From Microstegium vimineum (lineage: Eukaryota; Streptophyta; Magnoliopsida; Poales; Poaceae), in NCBI GenBank assembly GCA_022036555.1, contig CM039128.1:20910171-20974170 (forward strand): 64,000 nt of DNA. Direction: 5' to 3'. This document shows positions 54,214 through 64,000 of this stretch, in pieces. Each line of letters starts with the position of its first letter. Positions within the stretch are counted from its first letter, which is position 1. Both the position numbers and the translations under genes were made by a program. The notes below the pieces were generated by a model that ran no database searches, had not been told where the DNA came from, and was given only the letters and a program-made list of their open reading frames with translations.

Positions 54214-54413
54214 AAATATTCCATGAAGTTAACATATCACATAAAAAATGATTTTATTCATCACTCATTGAGTGTAAAATTTGGAACTGCAACCTAACCA
54301 TGACCACGTAATGAAATATTCCATGAAGTTAACATATCACATAAAAAAATGATTTTATTCATCACTCATTGAGTGTAAAATTTGGAACTGCAACCTAACC
54401 ATGACCACGTAAT
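54214..54413. repeat. Perfect 100-bp tandem duplication
   Basis: The segment from AAATATTCCATGAAG to CCACGTAATG is present twice in a row (54214-54313, 54314-54413), differing only by one A in an A-run. Such identity points to a very recent event or an assembly duplication. Confidence 0.85.
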
Positions 54414-54421
54414 GAGCGCAC

Positions 54422-54545
54422 CTGCAATAGTAATATGAATGGATTAAAGACATACCTGCAACTGCAATATTAATATTGTTACATACCTGCAATAGTAATA
54501 TGAATGGATTAAAACCATACCTGCAACTGCAATAGTAATATTGAT
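54422..54545. repeat. Second tandem duplication (about 62 bp)
   Basis: CCTGCAATAGTAATATGAAT... through ACCTGCAACTGCAATA is repeated with a few changes; ACATACCTGCAA recurs. Immediately follows the 100-bp duplication, so the locus is prone to local duplication. Confidence 0.75.
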
Positions 54546-55089
54546 ACCAGTAATAGCAGATGTAGCTGATCGCCATGCAGAGAGGGTCTTCCAACCGAAA
54601 GGAAGCGTTTCTTATTTCTTCCCCCTCTCAAAAAGAGGTTTGATTTCCCTCACGCGTCCACCTTCCAAATTGTAGATCAGCTACAAATAATATAAACAAG
54701 GACAACATCTAGATGAACTATTTTCCAGGTAAACACAAAACAGTAAATACCACCTTCAATATATAAGGATCAATCTAGAGCTTCTCCCATTATGCTTGAT
54801 CAAACATCGAGTATGCCAACAACAGGCTGAATCAAATAGAAGTCACAGAATAACACCGGCTTGTCGTTGATTGTCCATAGCAAAAATCTCAAGATCCAAT
54901 TTGCTCTTCGATCAAACAAGGAAGGAGAATTAAATTTGACAAGATGGCACGACACCGAGAAAACAGAAACATAATTTTCTACCAAAGCAACAACCGTCGC
55001 ATCGTAGACGTGGGCAGGCAGCAGGGTTCCTTGACCGGTTGTGGTCGCCGCCAGCGCCCCTGTCCGTCGCGCAATCTCAAGATTGGCCA

Positions 55090-55268
55090 AACAGTCATAA
55101 AAATTTCGTCCCGTCCATAGATAGTGAAATCATTCATGAACACCTCCATGATTTTCTCAATCAAATCTGTGAAGATAGACATGCCACATCGCTGAAAAGC
55201 CACTGGGGCATTACAGAGATCGAATGACAACCATCGGTAAGCAAATGTACCATGAGGACAGGTAAATG
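55090..55268 (-). pseudogene. Gypsy reverse transcriptase fragment
   Basis: About 55 codons of RT palm: FTCPHGTFAYRWLSFDLCNA, AFQRCGMSIFTDLIEKIMEV and FMNDFTIYG. The catalytic FMDDF reads FMNDF, so it is inactive. The CNAPxxFQRCxMSIF pattern is of Athila-like gypsy elements. No other element parts are nearby. On its upstream side it joins rbcL sequence at about 55270. Confidence 0.8.
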
Positions 55269-55274
55269 TTGTCT

Positions 55275-55925
55275 TAAGTTTCTTAATAAGTAGGGGGAAT
55301 TCCTAGATCCTCCAAACGTAGAGCGCATAAGGCTTTGAAACCAAATACGTTACCCATAATGGAAGTAAACATGTTAGTAATAGAACCCTCTTCAAATAGG
55401 TCTAATGGATAAGCTACATAACAGATATATTGATCTGCCTCCACGGGAACGGGCTCGATGTGGTAGCATCGTCCTTTGTAACGATCTAGACTAGTAAGTC
55501 CATCAGTCCAAACAGTTGTCCATGTACTAGTAGAAGATTCCGCACCTACTGCAGCCCTTGCTTCTTCAAGCAGAACCCCAGGCTGGGGAGTTACTCGGAA
55601 TGCTGCCAAGATATCAATATCCTTGGTTTCATACCCCGGGGTGTAGTAAATCAATTTAGAATCCTTAACACTTGCTTTAGTTTCTATTTGTGGTGACATA
55701 AGTCCCTCCCTACAATTCATGAATTAAGAATTCTCACAATGACAAGGTCTACTCGATATGGATTAGGCGTAAATGAAACCTTCGCAAAAATAGAAAAAAA
55801 AAGATGTTCAATTAATATAATATCAATTCATTAAATAAAAAAAGGATAAAAGGCATTGTATGTAGGCGATGCTCTATTGCCAAGGGTAAAGAGCTCTTTT
55901 ATATATAGCGAAGACCTTCCATTTT
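55275..55925 (-). pseudogene. rbcL: Nuclear plastid insertion: 5' part of rbcL with its leader
   Basis: Minus-strand frame of the RuBisCO large subunit N terminus: starts MSPQ near 55699 and runs through LAAFRVTPQPG, TWTTVWTDGLTSLDRYKGRC and YPLDLFEEGS to LEDLGIPPTY. About 140 codons of a usual 475. Relative to plastid rbcL it lacks five residues after KASV (a 15-bp loss) and has many substitutions, ending in an early stop at 55283. The upstream 55730-55915 is AT-rich and matches the character of the rbcL leader. Divergence means an old transfer. Confidence 0.88.
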
Positions 55926-56029
55926 CTACCTGAAAACGTAATCTGTTCCGTGACAGCTGGGACAAGAAAATCAAGTTATCCTGGCTACACTTTTAGTGAG
56001 TTTTATTCCCTCATATGCCAGATGTATTA

Positions 56030-57460
56030 AAACAAACTCACCTGCAAACCACCTCTTCCACCTGGGTCCCATAACATTGTACTATTGAAAGCAAATGCAG
56101 AGAAACCAATTGGGAATCGACGAGTCAAACTCTTCTTTTGAGCCGTCTGGACTGTGTGCCATCTCATGACTCGGTTACCTTTGCAAATAGGGCCTTCCAA
56201 CCAAAACGCCTGAAAACATAGCAAAGCTCATGAGAAGGGAAGCAGTGATGTCTCGTTTAATTCTACTGAAATATGGCTAGAAGTTCTTTTGAGTTTTGAT
56301 CTTAAACTTCTGGTTAATGTTTTCAGGGAGTACTGTGGTTTTCTAGCTCCATCATTCCAATCAAGACTGTGGATGCTTATAGTCTTATGTGTCAACTAAA
56401 AAAAACTATCCTTAACTGCTTATTATGAGTCATCAAAACAATTTGTTGATAATAAGTTCATTACAAATATCAGTACAGGCAAAAAAAAAACTGTGGTAAA
56501 GAGTTTTGACCTGATTTCTGAATTTCTTCAAATACATCAGCTGAGTATGACCGCTCTTCATCAGCAAAATGCATTATTCCTTTGACAGACAGCAATCTTT
56601 CGTACACTCATGGTATTCTTTCTACATATAAGATGCATGTACATAACCCCAGAAAACCTCAGAATTTCTGTTGTTTCATAGGATTGTTCAAGCCATTCGA
56701 CCACTAACCATAAAATAGGTGCCTGTACAGCTTTCATAACATGGGCTAGCCGATTCAAGTAATACGTCTGCTGTGGCCGAACAGAAGTGATTGTCACGAT
56801 TATCAGCAGCTTCTTCGCGGTAATGTTAGTTTCTTCAATAGCAGGGTAACGCAGGTGACGATTCAGCAATATCTGCCTGATCATCCAACATTGCAGGAAC
56901 TGGAGTGCTCTCTTGAACCGGAGGCTCGTCAATCAGTTCGGCCTCTTTCTCTACTACAACTGTCTCCAACTCCTTAACTTTAGTACCCATCGTTTTCGTC
57001 TCAATCACACCCTCATGGAATGGAAGCCTCTCATTTTCAGATACTATTTTCTTGTAAACATCGACAGAGAACAATGGCATGAACCCAATGAAAATGCCAA
57101 CCATGAAAAAGAACAACAGATGGACACTGCAACTCTCCTGCAGCTCAACCCCTTTGATTTCGATTTCTCCTGTGATCGACTATGCCTCTGGGATGTCATA
57201 GTCGCACACGCAGATTTTAGCTTGCTCAGCAGCAGGAAAAAGTCCAAGGAGATCGCCGAGGCCAGCAACCCCCTCATTGTGACATAGTACTGGGAATACA
57301 ACAGTTTTGGGGACAGCGAGGGATCGTTGAACTCGGACCAGTCCCTAACGGATCCTTCCCGTAGGATAATCCCTCTGTTCCTTCGACTGGATACCATTCC
57401 AGAATCAAGGCTTCGTGATGCATACGGCTCTAAGAACTTGAGAGGATCACCAAGGAAAAA
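56030..57460 (-). pseudogene. GT43 xylan xylosyltransferase-like (IRX14-type) pseudogene
   Basis: Family GT43 enzymes act in the Golgi on xylan backbone elongation. The N terminus (57413 onward, minus) has RRNRGIILREGSV, DWSEFND and the membrane segment FMVGIFIGFMPLFSV. The catalytic region shows KKLLIIVTITSVRPQQTYYL, LWLVVEW and HLICRKNTMSVRKIAVCQRN. A downstream exon (56224-56027) has LEGPICKGN and RFPIGFSAFAFNSTMLWDP. Lesions: frame shifts near 57125 and 56845, a collapse at 56575 that joins QRNNA to FADEERSY, missing sequence before LEGP, and a WDP-GGRGG join that skips about 15 residues. The final exon is not seen. Confidence 0.85.
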
Positions 57461-57509
57461 CCAAACATTTCTCCATAACAAGCAGAGGCGGACATGATTA
57501 ACGAGCATG

Positions 57510-58351
57510 GGGGATCAGCTGAAACCACGAACTTTGGAAAATTAACTGCTACCATCACTCCACCGCGCTGCGTGTAACAGAACCGACCAAATTATAAAAA
57601 CTTAAGTCTAAAAACCATCACCGAAGTGACTAATTTTCGTATTTAGGCTTTTATAATCCCAGTAGTCCATGAAACCACGAATAATTTCAAACTTTTACAA
57701 CATGTTAGCCACCATTCATACATTTAATAAAGTTCACAATCAAATACATCAGAGTCTTATGAAAGTTATTACATTCCCAAATAAGTCTTGCAGCAGAAAG
57801 TAGATAGTTTTGAAACCACTCACACACATTTAGTTCTTATAGTGCCAGTATCGAGTTGCATCTTGCGAAAGTATATAAGAGACTTAAGAAACAACCATTG
57901 CCCAAGGTCCTAGTTGTCGCCCATAGCTGGGTAGAGGCTGCAGTATCCATAATACATTTGCCCATCTGCAACAACAATGGGAACAAAGCCCTGAGTACGA
58001 GAAGGTACTCAGCTAGATTTATCCGTCTTAAACTAAAATAATAGACACCAAGGATCATGCATGCTTTATAGTAGTGAACTAGTCGGACTCTCTTTTGCGA
58101 AAAAGCATTCAGAGTAATAGCTAATTACTTCATTGGATTTTTGCCATATTTTAGTAGTCATTACCTGACATCTACATTAGTACCTGTTTGACCATTTGGT
58201 CCATCAATATCATTTCATTGTAACCATTCAAGTATTTCATTTGTTCCCACGCCAGTATAGCAATTGTCAATTACTCACTAACAGGGAGAGATAGCGATTC
58301 AAATTGACTTTCTATCCAACTTGAGGGGCGACCACATCCTCGACATCACCC
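57510..58351. other. Intergenic sequence
   Basis: Moderately AT-rich; small frames only on both strands. No transposon end or gene recognised. Confidence 0.4.
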
Positions 58352-59188
58352 ATGTCTACCTCGGCTGCTACGCTGCTCGCGGGTGCCGCCATCACCAAGC
58401 ATCTCCTCACCACCTCTCTCACCAGCATCAATCATAGGCAAGGTAACAAGATACCAAAACCTCCATGGCTGCTGGGTACAGAGGTGTCTCGTTCATGGTC
58501 TAAGAGAATGCAATTGGTCAGTGGGTTCCTGCTAGAGGTATCGCCTTGGTGCAGCGATTACACTTTGTCGATTCCATGGGTGTTTGCAAGGCTGTCCCGG
58601 AGTTGGGCTCTTTTGGTCTCTCCACTTCCACTTTTATGCCCTCCAGATACATCAAGTTTTAGCTACATGTCATGCAGGGATGGCAGCTGCACACTCACCT
58701 TTGATCCTGGCATCACATTATTATCTACAGTTGTCATGTCCATGAGATTCCTTGGCAGCAGCATAGATACTCTGAATGGGTTTTGTGCATTGCTTCTGAA
58801 GGTGGCTAGTAGTCTATCAGAGAAAGAAAATGGTCATTACCCTAGGAAGAAAGAGCTCATGAGTATGCTAGAACTAGACAAAGGCATGACTGCATATTTA
58901 GAAGAACATTGGCTTTGTGCTTTGCTCAAGATTCCATGGCCACCACCCAATTCCAAAATAATGTTGCTGCTTTTATATGTCAACTACAATAATCATAAGA
59001 GCAAGTGTGGTTGCATTGAAATTGCAAGGTATATCCTTATTGATGGTGTTGGTACAGTTATATGCCTTCACATCAAAGAGAATTTGAAATTAAGTCTGTT
59101 AGCTGAAAATTTGAACTGTGCACAGATTATAAGTCTCCAGTGCAAATTGGCAGTGCTCCAGTTATATGCTTTCTGTGGGACTGCATGA
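58352..59188 (+). other. Unrecognised 278-codon open frame
   Basis: Opens at an ATG with a Thr/Ser/Ala-rich N terminus. It then shows Leu/Ile-rich stretches with clustered Cys and a KEKENGHYPRKKELMSM-like charged segment, without a family I recognise. Codon composition is unlike a clean grass gene, and the hydrophobic bias suggests a frame read beside, rather than in, the original frame. It may be a decayed gene or transposon remnant. Confidence 0.25.
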
Positions 59189-60230
59189 CCAGAGAGATTG
59201 CTACTTGTGAAGCATATTCATAGCACAATCTGCAAGTACCAGAGGCATCCAGAGATCTGTGAACTGTCTGTCATAGTATACACCATAATCGATGTTGTAA
59301 AATGGTTGCAATCAAACAACTATGCTATTCCTTGGTGCCTGATATATTGCAACTTCCAAGTCGGAGGTTTGTTCTTTACTCTGCTAGGGGAAGCTCTGAG
59401 CGAGGATGCATTGGTACAGTTAGTTGAATTGTGTACTGCTCAGCTTTGTCGATTTTGTGGAAAGAATATGTTTACAACTGGGAGGATACCATTGCAAGTT
59501 TGAAAATGTTTAATGGCTATGATATTTTTGGGTTGTGCAAGGTAGGACTATCATCTGAACTAATGATGTTCAACTCAAGTGATCATTTCATCTTTCTCAG
59601 TGGCGTTACAAAGGAACTCACAGCTATCATGGAGTGTGCTAGGCAGTAGGCACAACCGAATTTTGGCATTGCCCTACAGCATCTTAGATACTGTGACACA
59701 ACATGCTGGTATTTTGCTTGATTTTGTCAGTAGCTTTGAGCATCATGGATGCAAGTGTCTAGGGATCACTTATGTCAGAGTGGAGTCAATTACTAAAAAT
59801 TCAGAGCAACTAAAGGGTCTCCCACACCATGGAATATCCAGGCTAGTGTTGGCTTGGGAGGTGGCACATATCATGGGAAGTCGTGGCCTGATTGCAAATG
59901 ATTCTCACTAGCGTGGGATAGAAACAACACATGCTAAATGGAACACCGAGACAGAATCACAAGTTACTCTGCTTCTTGAAGAGCAATGGGATCCAGGCAG
60001 TGATTATATTTGTCTTCATGGATCTGAATTTCACAATTGCTTGGAAAACCTTGGAGTGATGTCGACTATTCTATACTTTGTCAAAAAGAGATGGAGGTCA
60101 TATGACAATCATACCAATGATGATGCCAAGACATTGTATGATTTATTGCTACCCAAAATGTGTGATGTCTGGATGATTTATTGCTACCCAAACATGCATG
60201 CACAACGGTGGACCAGATGAATAAACAAAC
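59189..60230 (+). other. Unrecognised coding-like remnant
   Basis: Several + strand frames (59198-59503, 59579-59911, and an open stretch about 59908-60220 with TEESQVTLLLEEQWD-like and LYDLLLPKMCDVW-like sequence) follow the previous frame. They could be exons of one decayed gene, but no domain was identified and no consistent splice pattern was found. Confidence 0.25.
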
Positions 60231-60368
60231 GAGAGAGCAGGGCGGTCCTGGGCTGATTTGTTTCTTTTTTTTTGGAAGAAATTGAAGCTTCTCTCATGAT
60301 AAATTAAATTATTTGATATGATCATGTTAATTTCGATTTCATCATTTGTCTTTTTTTTATTTTGTACA

Positions 60369-61190
60369 ATGGAAGAGTTTGGTTATTATACGAACATGCT
60401 GACCTCAAATGAACCTCATGTTAATGGCTTGGAAGATTTCTCCTTTCCGATGACTCAAGAAACTCTTGCAAGTATTGATGGTGACCAAGTGCATGTACCT
60501 CAAGTTGCTGTTCCTAGTCGCAAGGCAAAGGGTATGTCACATAGGACTAAAAAATTTGATCCGAAGGAAGATGTAGTTATATGCTTAGTTTGGTTGAATG
60601 TGAGCCAAGATCTCATTAAGGGGGCATGTCAGACTCGTTCATCATTTTGGAGTAGAGTTCGTTTTTACTTTGACGAACACAAGAACTTTGACGAACACAA
60701 GACTACTGCTGCTCAGAGGACAAAAAGTTCAATTATGCATATGTGGCTCATCATTCTAAGGGATGTGAACAAGTTCTGTTCATGCTACGATCACATTGAG
60801 CATAGAAATCAAAGTGGAGCAACTATCCAGGACACGGTTTGTATTCGTATTTGGTTCTTTTATTTTTGTTTTAATATTTGGTACTTTGTTTAAATAAACA
60901 TTTCAATTATTTTCATTTTCTAGGTTGCTGAGGCAACTGAGATGTACACGGGACTAGATGAGGACAAGAAGTCGTTCACTCTTCTTCATTGTTGGAACAA
61001 ATTGAAAGACCAAGAAAAGTGGAAGAAAAAGAGGACTGAACTGGCTGAACAGCAGAAACAAGGTCCGAAGAAAAAACAGAAGACTACCAAGATTACCTTC
61101 GACGGAATATTTTTGGACCGTACGTGGGATTATCTGCTAAGTAATCTTGAAACATCCTTTGATGACCGCCTTCTCTATCTCGATAAATAA
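60369..61190 (+). pseudogene. PIF/Harbinger ORF1-like protein (Myb/SANT-type, NAM-associated C-terminal region)
   Basis: Exon 1 (about 60369-60835) carries the Myb/SANT-like module KKFDPKEDVVICLVWLN and SFWSRVRFYFDEHK, then MHMWLIILRDVNKFCSCYDH. An 89-base GT-AG intron (about 60836-60924) leads to VAEATEMYTGLDEDKKSFTL, LLHCWNKLKDQEKWKKKR and a Lys-rich tail. PIF/Harbinger elements encode such a DNA-binding partner beside the transposase. An in-frame FDEHK(N)-FDEHK duplication occurs at 60670-60703. It lies convergent with the transposase fragment below, with their ends overlapping. Confidence 0.7.
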
Positions 61191-61355
61191 CAATATGACC
61201 AGGAACGGAATCACCATGTTTCCGTTTGACCGCACAACAATATGTGTGCATTATTTGAGCAGCTGCTAACATCACATAATCGTCGTCATCCGAAGATGAA
61301 TCATCGTCCAATGCTTGTTGGAATAGCGATTTGAATTCACTCATGATATGGAAGG
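61130..61355 (-). pseudogene. PIF/Harbinger transposase N-terminal fragment
   Basis: The minus-strand frame has MSEFKSLFQQALDDDSSSDD, the acidic/Asp-rich N terminus, then AAAQIMHTY and the conserved SVPGHIVIYRDREGGHQRM and DYLADNPTYGPKIFRRR. The sequence stops at FRRR, before the DDE catalytic domain, where ORF1-strand sequence takes over. Not functional. Confidence 0.75.
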
Positions 61356-61428
61356 CCCTAGGAATACAAAATGTGCAGCTCAGTACTACTGATTTCGAAA
61401 CAAAAAAATTCATGATCCCAAGTCCCAA

Positions 61429-61842
61429 CCGGCCCGAACTACATACTGTAAGGATCAGTTCACGTACCTTGTTGGATCACGAGTACGACAACTTCACGCA
61501 ACCGAGGATTCCCACGAGGTGCTGTGTCGCGTGACCTGCTGCTGGCGGCGGCGTGACCTGCAGGAGGTGTGTCGCTCGCGTGACCTGCAAAGCGAGCGGA
61601 ACCCTGGGCGGCCGCGCGGCGTATTTTTTTTTTCCCGCGACCAATTGCCGCGTACGCCTCGCGCGCAATCGAGGAAGAGGAAAACGCCGACAAAAAGTAA
61701 CGACCGGGTCTAATGCTCCATAATTTCCGTTTTTGTCGAGTCATTATGGGAAACTATTGAAGATTGCATATTATTATTTGGTTTGACATATCTATTTTAG
61801 AGTTGACAAATTACATATTTTGTCAAACTAAAATTGTCAAAC
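61429..61842. other. Upstream/subterminal part of the PIF element
   Basis: A GC-rich leader with repeated GCGTGACCTGC (61530-61590), then an AT-rich subterminal region with TTGACAAAT/TTGTCAAA repeats at 61800-61840. No gene. Confidence 0.45.
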
Positions 61843-61856
61843 TGTTGAAGTTGCTC
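61843..61856. repeat. Right terminal repeat of the PIF/Harbinger element
   Basis: On the minus strand GAGCAACTTCAACA, followed outside by TAA (61857-61859). It resembles the GAGCA-starting ends at 52467 and 53619. No left end was found before 60318, so the element is truncated on that side. Confidence 0.55.
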
Positions 61857-62299
61857 TAAAGATACATGGCTCTGTTTGGCTTGTTGAGTAGTGTCATGTG
61901 AGAACCACAAAGTTGCCAAAATGACAGAAAAATAGAATTAATGCAACAACCGACCAGTGCTTCATTCCGTAGCTTCCACCATGGCTGGTTGATTATGAGA
62001 CCTGGTGCCATGGATCCCTTTCAAGTTTCAAAGGCAAATAACGGGAGACGATTTATATATATGCCAATTTCAGATCACACCACAATTTGGGGTGGATACT
62101 TCAATTACTAGGATCTAAGACCGTCCACTGTTCTCGGTTTAACTTCACACATGACATGTACCGTTAACTGAAAGAAGGGAGAGCTATCTACATAGCATTC
62201 CTATGGTCAGCCAAATGCGAAAAAACACCCCCTTAGGTTTCCCAATCCATTATGGAAACCTCAAAAGTTAACAGAATTCTACTGCCAGACCCATTCAGT
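61857..62299. other. Intergenic sequence and 3' flank of the E2 gene
   Basis: No coding signal. Probably includes the 3' untranslated region of the E2 gene that ends at 62300. Confidence 0.4.
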
Positions 62300-64000
62300 T
62301 CAAGCAGCCGCCAGCTGATTCTTCAATTTCTCCGCACGGAATCTTGCAGTGTTGGCACCTTTCACATTGAACTCCATCAAGAGCTCCTCAAACAGAACCT
62401 CCAGGTTGGTTTTGAAGGATGCATTGCGATTGGTGCGCAGTGCAGGTTTATTTTGCTGCGGCTTTGCCGTGGTGCTACTATTAGATCCTTCCCCATTTTG
62501 ACACCCTTTCGTGTCCTCGTCCTCCGGGACTTTGGATCCAACTTCATGGCCCTCCATGTAGTATTTGCATGCAGCAAGGATGGCAGGGCCACGTTCACGG
62601 AAGTGGCCCCCGACAAGGTCTTCGAAGTGCTGAAACAACAGATCAACAGGCATACGGTTAGATCTACGAAACCTAAGATTCTTGGCCCCACATCAGTTGC
62701 TGAAACAAAAATCAATGTACTGATAACTGAGAATGAAAATGCATGTTAACACCAACCAAAAACAATTGTTAGCCTGCTATCCAATGCTAGTTTGGATGAC
62801 AAAGGTGTCATAATATCTAACTTGAACTTGGGTGCCTTATTTATCAAAAACACTGGACATGAGCACAGGTGCTGAGAAAGAGAACATTGTGCTTATAACT
62901 GAAAGAATGAAAAAGCACATCGCTGAATCAACTGAAAACAATTCCCTAGCCTCCAATATTACTTGGACAGAGATACAAGTGTCAGATTTCAGCTCAAATT
63001 TGGGTGTGTAATTCAGCAAAAAATGTCAACAAGTGAAAAGTAACTTAACTGATCCTACTTGGACAGCGTCCACATTTTAATTTGACAAAAGCACAATGAT
63101 AGATACTAGAACATCAGCACAGCTATCAATAGATGACTACTCAATTTTCCAGAGTGCAAGAGTTTAAGAATTAGCAAAACATTACCTGCGGAGGTCTACG
63201 AAGAGAGTATAACATTGTCCTGCATGAGTACTGAAATGCTGTATCATTGTAGTCCAAGGTATACGCCAGTCCCTCAGCACTATTGGCATAGCGTTCATAT
63301 CCAGGCTCATTATAAAATGGCTTTTCATTCAATACGAGAGCTTGAATGGAGATTAGCACCTGAAGCATTGTTGATTGTGCTGGGTTCCATTTCTCACAAG
63401 ATTGACCCTGCCAGGTGCCTAGGAGACTAAGACAGACTTTTCCACAAGCATATAGATTTGGATTAAGCCTTAGCCCACCTGCATGATAATGTACCACCTG
63501 CGAAAGCATCAGCACAACTTTTAAATCTAAATATGGAAGTGTATTACATACCTAACAGGCAAAGATTGAATACTAACTGGGGGAACAGTAGGATAAGAAG
63601 GGGGAAAGTGAGCATCAAAGAAGAAAAGGCCATCATGGTAGGGAGTTCCTTGAGGCCCAATCATTACAGCCCTGAGAAGGTCCATTCGACTTTCCGAGAC
63701 ACGGACATATATTAATGCTGCAAAACAGAACAAAATTCAGGTCATGAATTCAGAGAGACATTATTCAGATGGAATACTATATTTTGAACTTAATCTGCAG
63801 TTTTTTTCTTAAAGTGAAATACTGAGTATCAGGAGTTGAAGTATAGAGCTTAAATTCTGAATAGTCAATGTATAGGTAGATGCATTACTACAACAAGGGT
63901 GACACAATTTCTCTAGCAAATTGCTGACCTGGTAAATCTTTCTCCAGGAGACTCCATTCGTGCTGGATTCTTTTTGCCCATTCTTTCCTTGCCTGAGACA
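62300..64000 (-). CDS. Ubiquitin-conjugating enzyme E2, large plant type (UBC23/24/25-like), 5' end outside the window
   Basis: Transfers ubiquitin from E1 to targets. Exons on the minus strand with GT-AG junctions: 64000-63929, 63717-63578, 63497-63186 and 62629-62300. They give a continuous frame with phases 1, 0 and 0. Exon 1 ends KEWAKRIQHEWSLLEKDLP; exon 2 has IYVRVSESRMDLLRAV and GTPYHDGLFFFD. Exon 3 has NLYACGKVCLSLLGTW, with the catalytic Cys of the HPN-lacking large E2 class, and KWNPAQSTMLQVLISIQALV. Exon 4 has HFEDLVGGHFRERG, FEELLMEFNVKGAN and stop. No stops or shifts: the only apparently intact host gene here. Upstream domains lie beyond 64000. Confidence 0.9.

Noticed and set aside
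55283..55720. Functional rbcL
   Set aside because: Truncated, with an internal 15-bp loss, substitutions and an early stop, in a nuclear transposon-rich context.

Overview
This window is nuclear DNA of a grass, most likely a panicoid such as a sorghum or maize relative. This is inferred from nested Ty1/copia and Ty3/gypsy LTR retrotransposons, CACTA, Stowaway, hAT and PIF/Harbinger elements, an rbcL-like plastid insertion and degenerate plant gene copies. Roughly the first 46 kb is a transposon nest. The last 18 kb is lower in long retrotransposons and carries one apparently intact host gene (a ubiquitin-conjugating enzyme) plus several pseudogenes and captured fragments. No rRNA, tRNA or CRISPR array was recognised.

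Layout, 1-23.5 kb. An LTR-like tail (1-800) is followed by a copia-type LTR on + (801-2122). Next is a truncated copia element on - (gag 2237-3226, PBS about 3258, 5' LTR 3272-5133). A Tat-lineage gypsy composite on - follows (5134-15550): end of an antisense ORF, integrase, RT plus two RNase H domains, protease, gag, and two 1.39-kb LTRs separated by 407 bp of duplicated gag leader. A copia LTR on + (15551-17467) belongs to the same family as 3272-5133. After a short unassigned/MITE stretch comes a second Tat-type element on + (18325-23546) that has gag and LTRs but no pol.

Layout, 23.5-46.1 kb. This is a three-level nest. A non-autonomous CACTA element (23573-46133, TIR CACTACTACAG) was entered by a Sirevirus-like copia element (24131-45535, near-matching 5-bp target duplication). 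That copia was entered within its RNase H by another Tat gypsy element on - (31114 to about 41541), which later lost its 5' LTR. The inner gypsy carries a multi-exon antisense gene with a plant-mobile-domain-like protein and its own TATA-like box, converging on pol with about 140 bp between.

Layout, 46.1-64 kb. In order: a Stowaway MITE split by an insert made of TTGCAACT-rich 63-bp repeats; another MITE; a 525-bp hAT-type element with a perfect 8-bp target duplication; a B3-domain pseudogene on -; a PIF-like element that captured a GDSL esterase/lipase fragment; recent 100-bp and 62-bp tandem duplications; a gypsy RT scrap fused to an rbcL plastid insertion; an IRX14-like GT43 pseudogene on -; unrecognised ORFs; remains of a PIF/Harbinger element (Myb/SANT-like ORF1 and the transposase N terminus); and an E2 ubiquitin-conjugating gene on - running off the right edge.

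The most unusual signal is in the Tat elements. Their gag leader contains 20-bp palindromes (CATCGGY-N6-RCCGATG) at exact 63-bp spacing in both the gag-only and the pol-bearing element. The same core, ATCGGC, is strongly over-represented throughout gag, antisense gene, introns and LTR U3.
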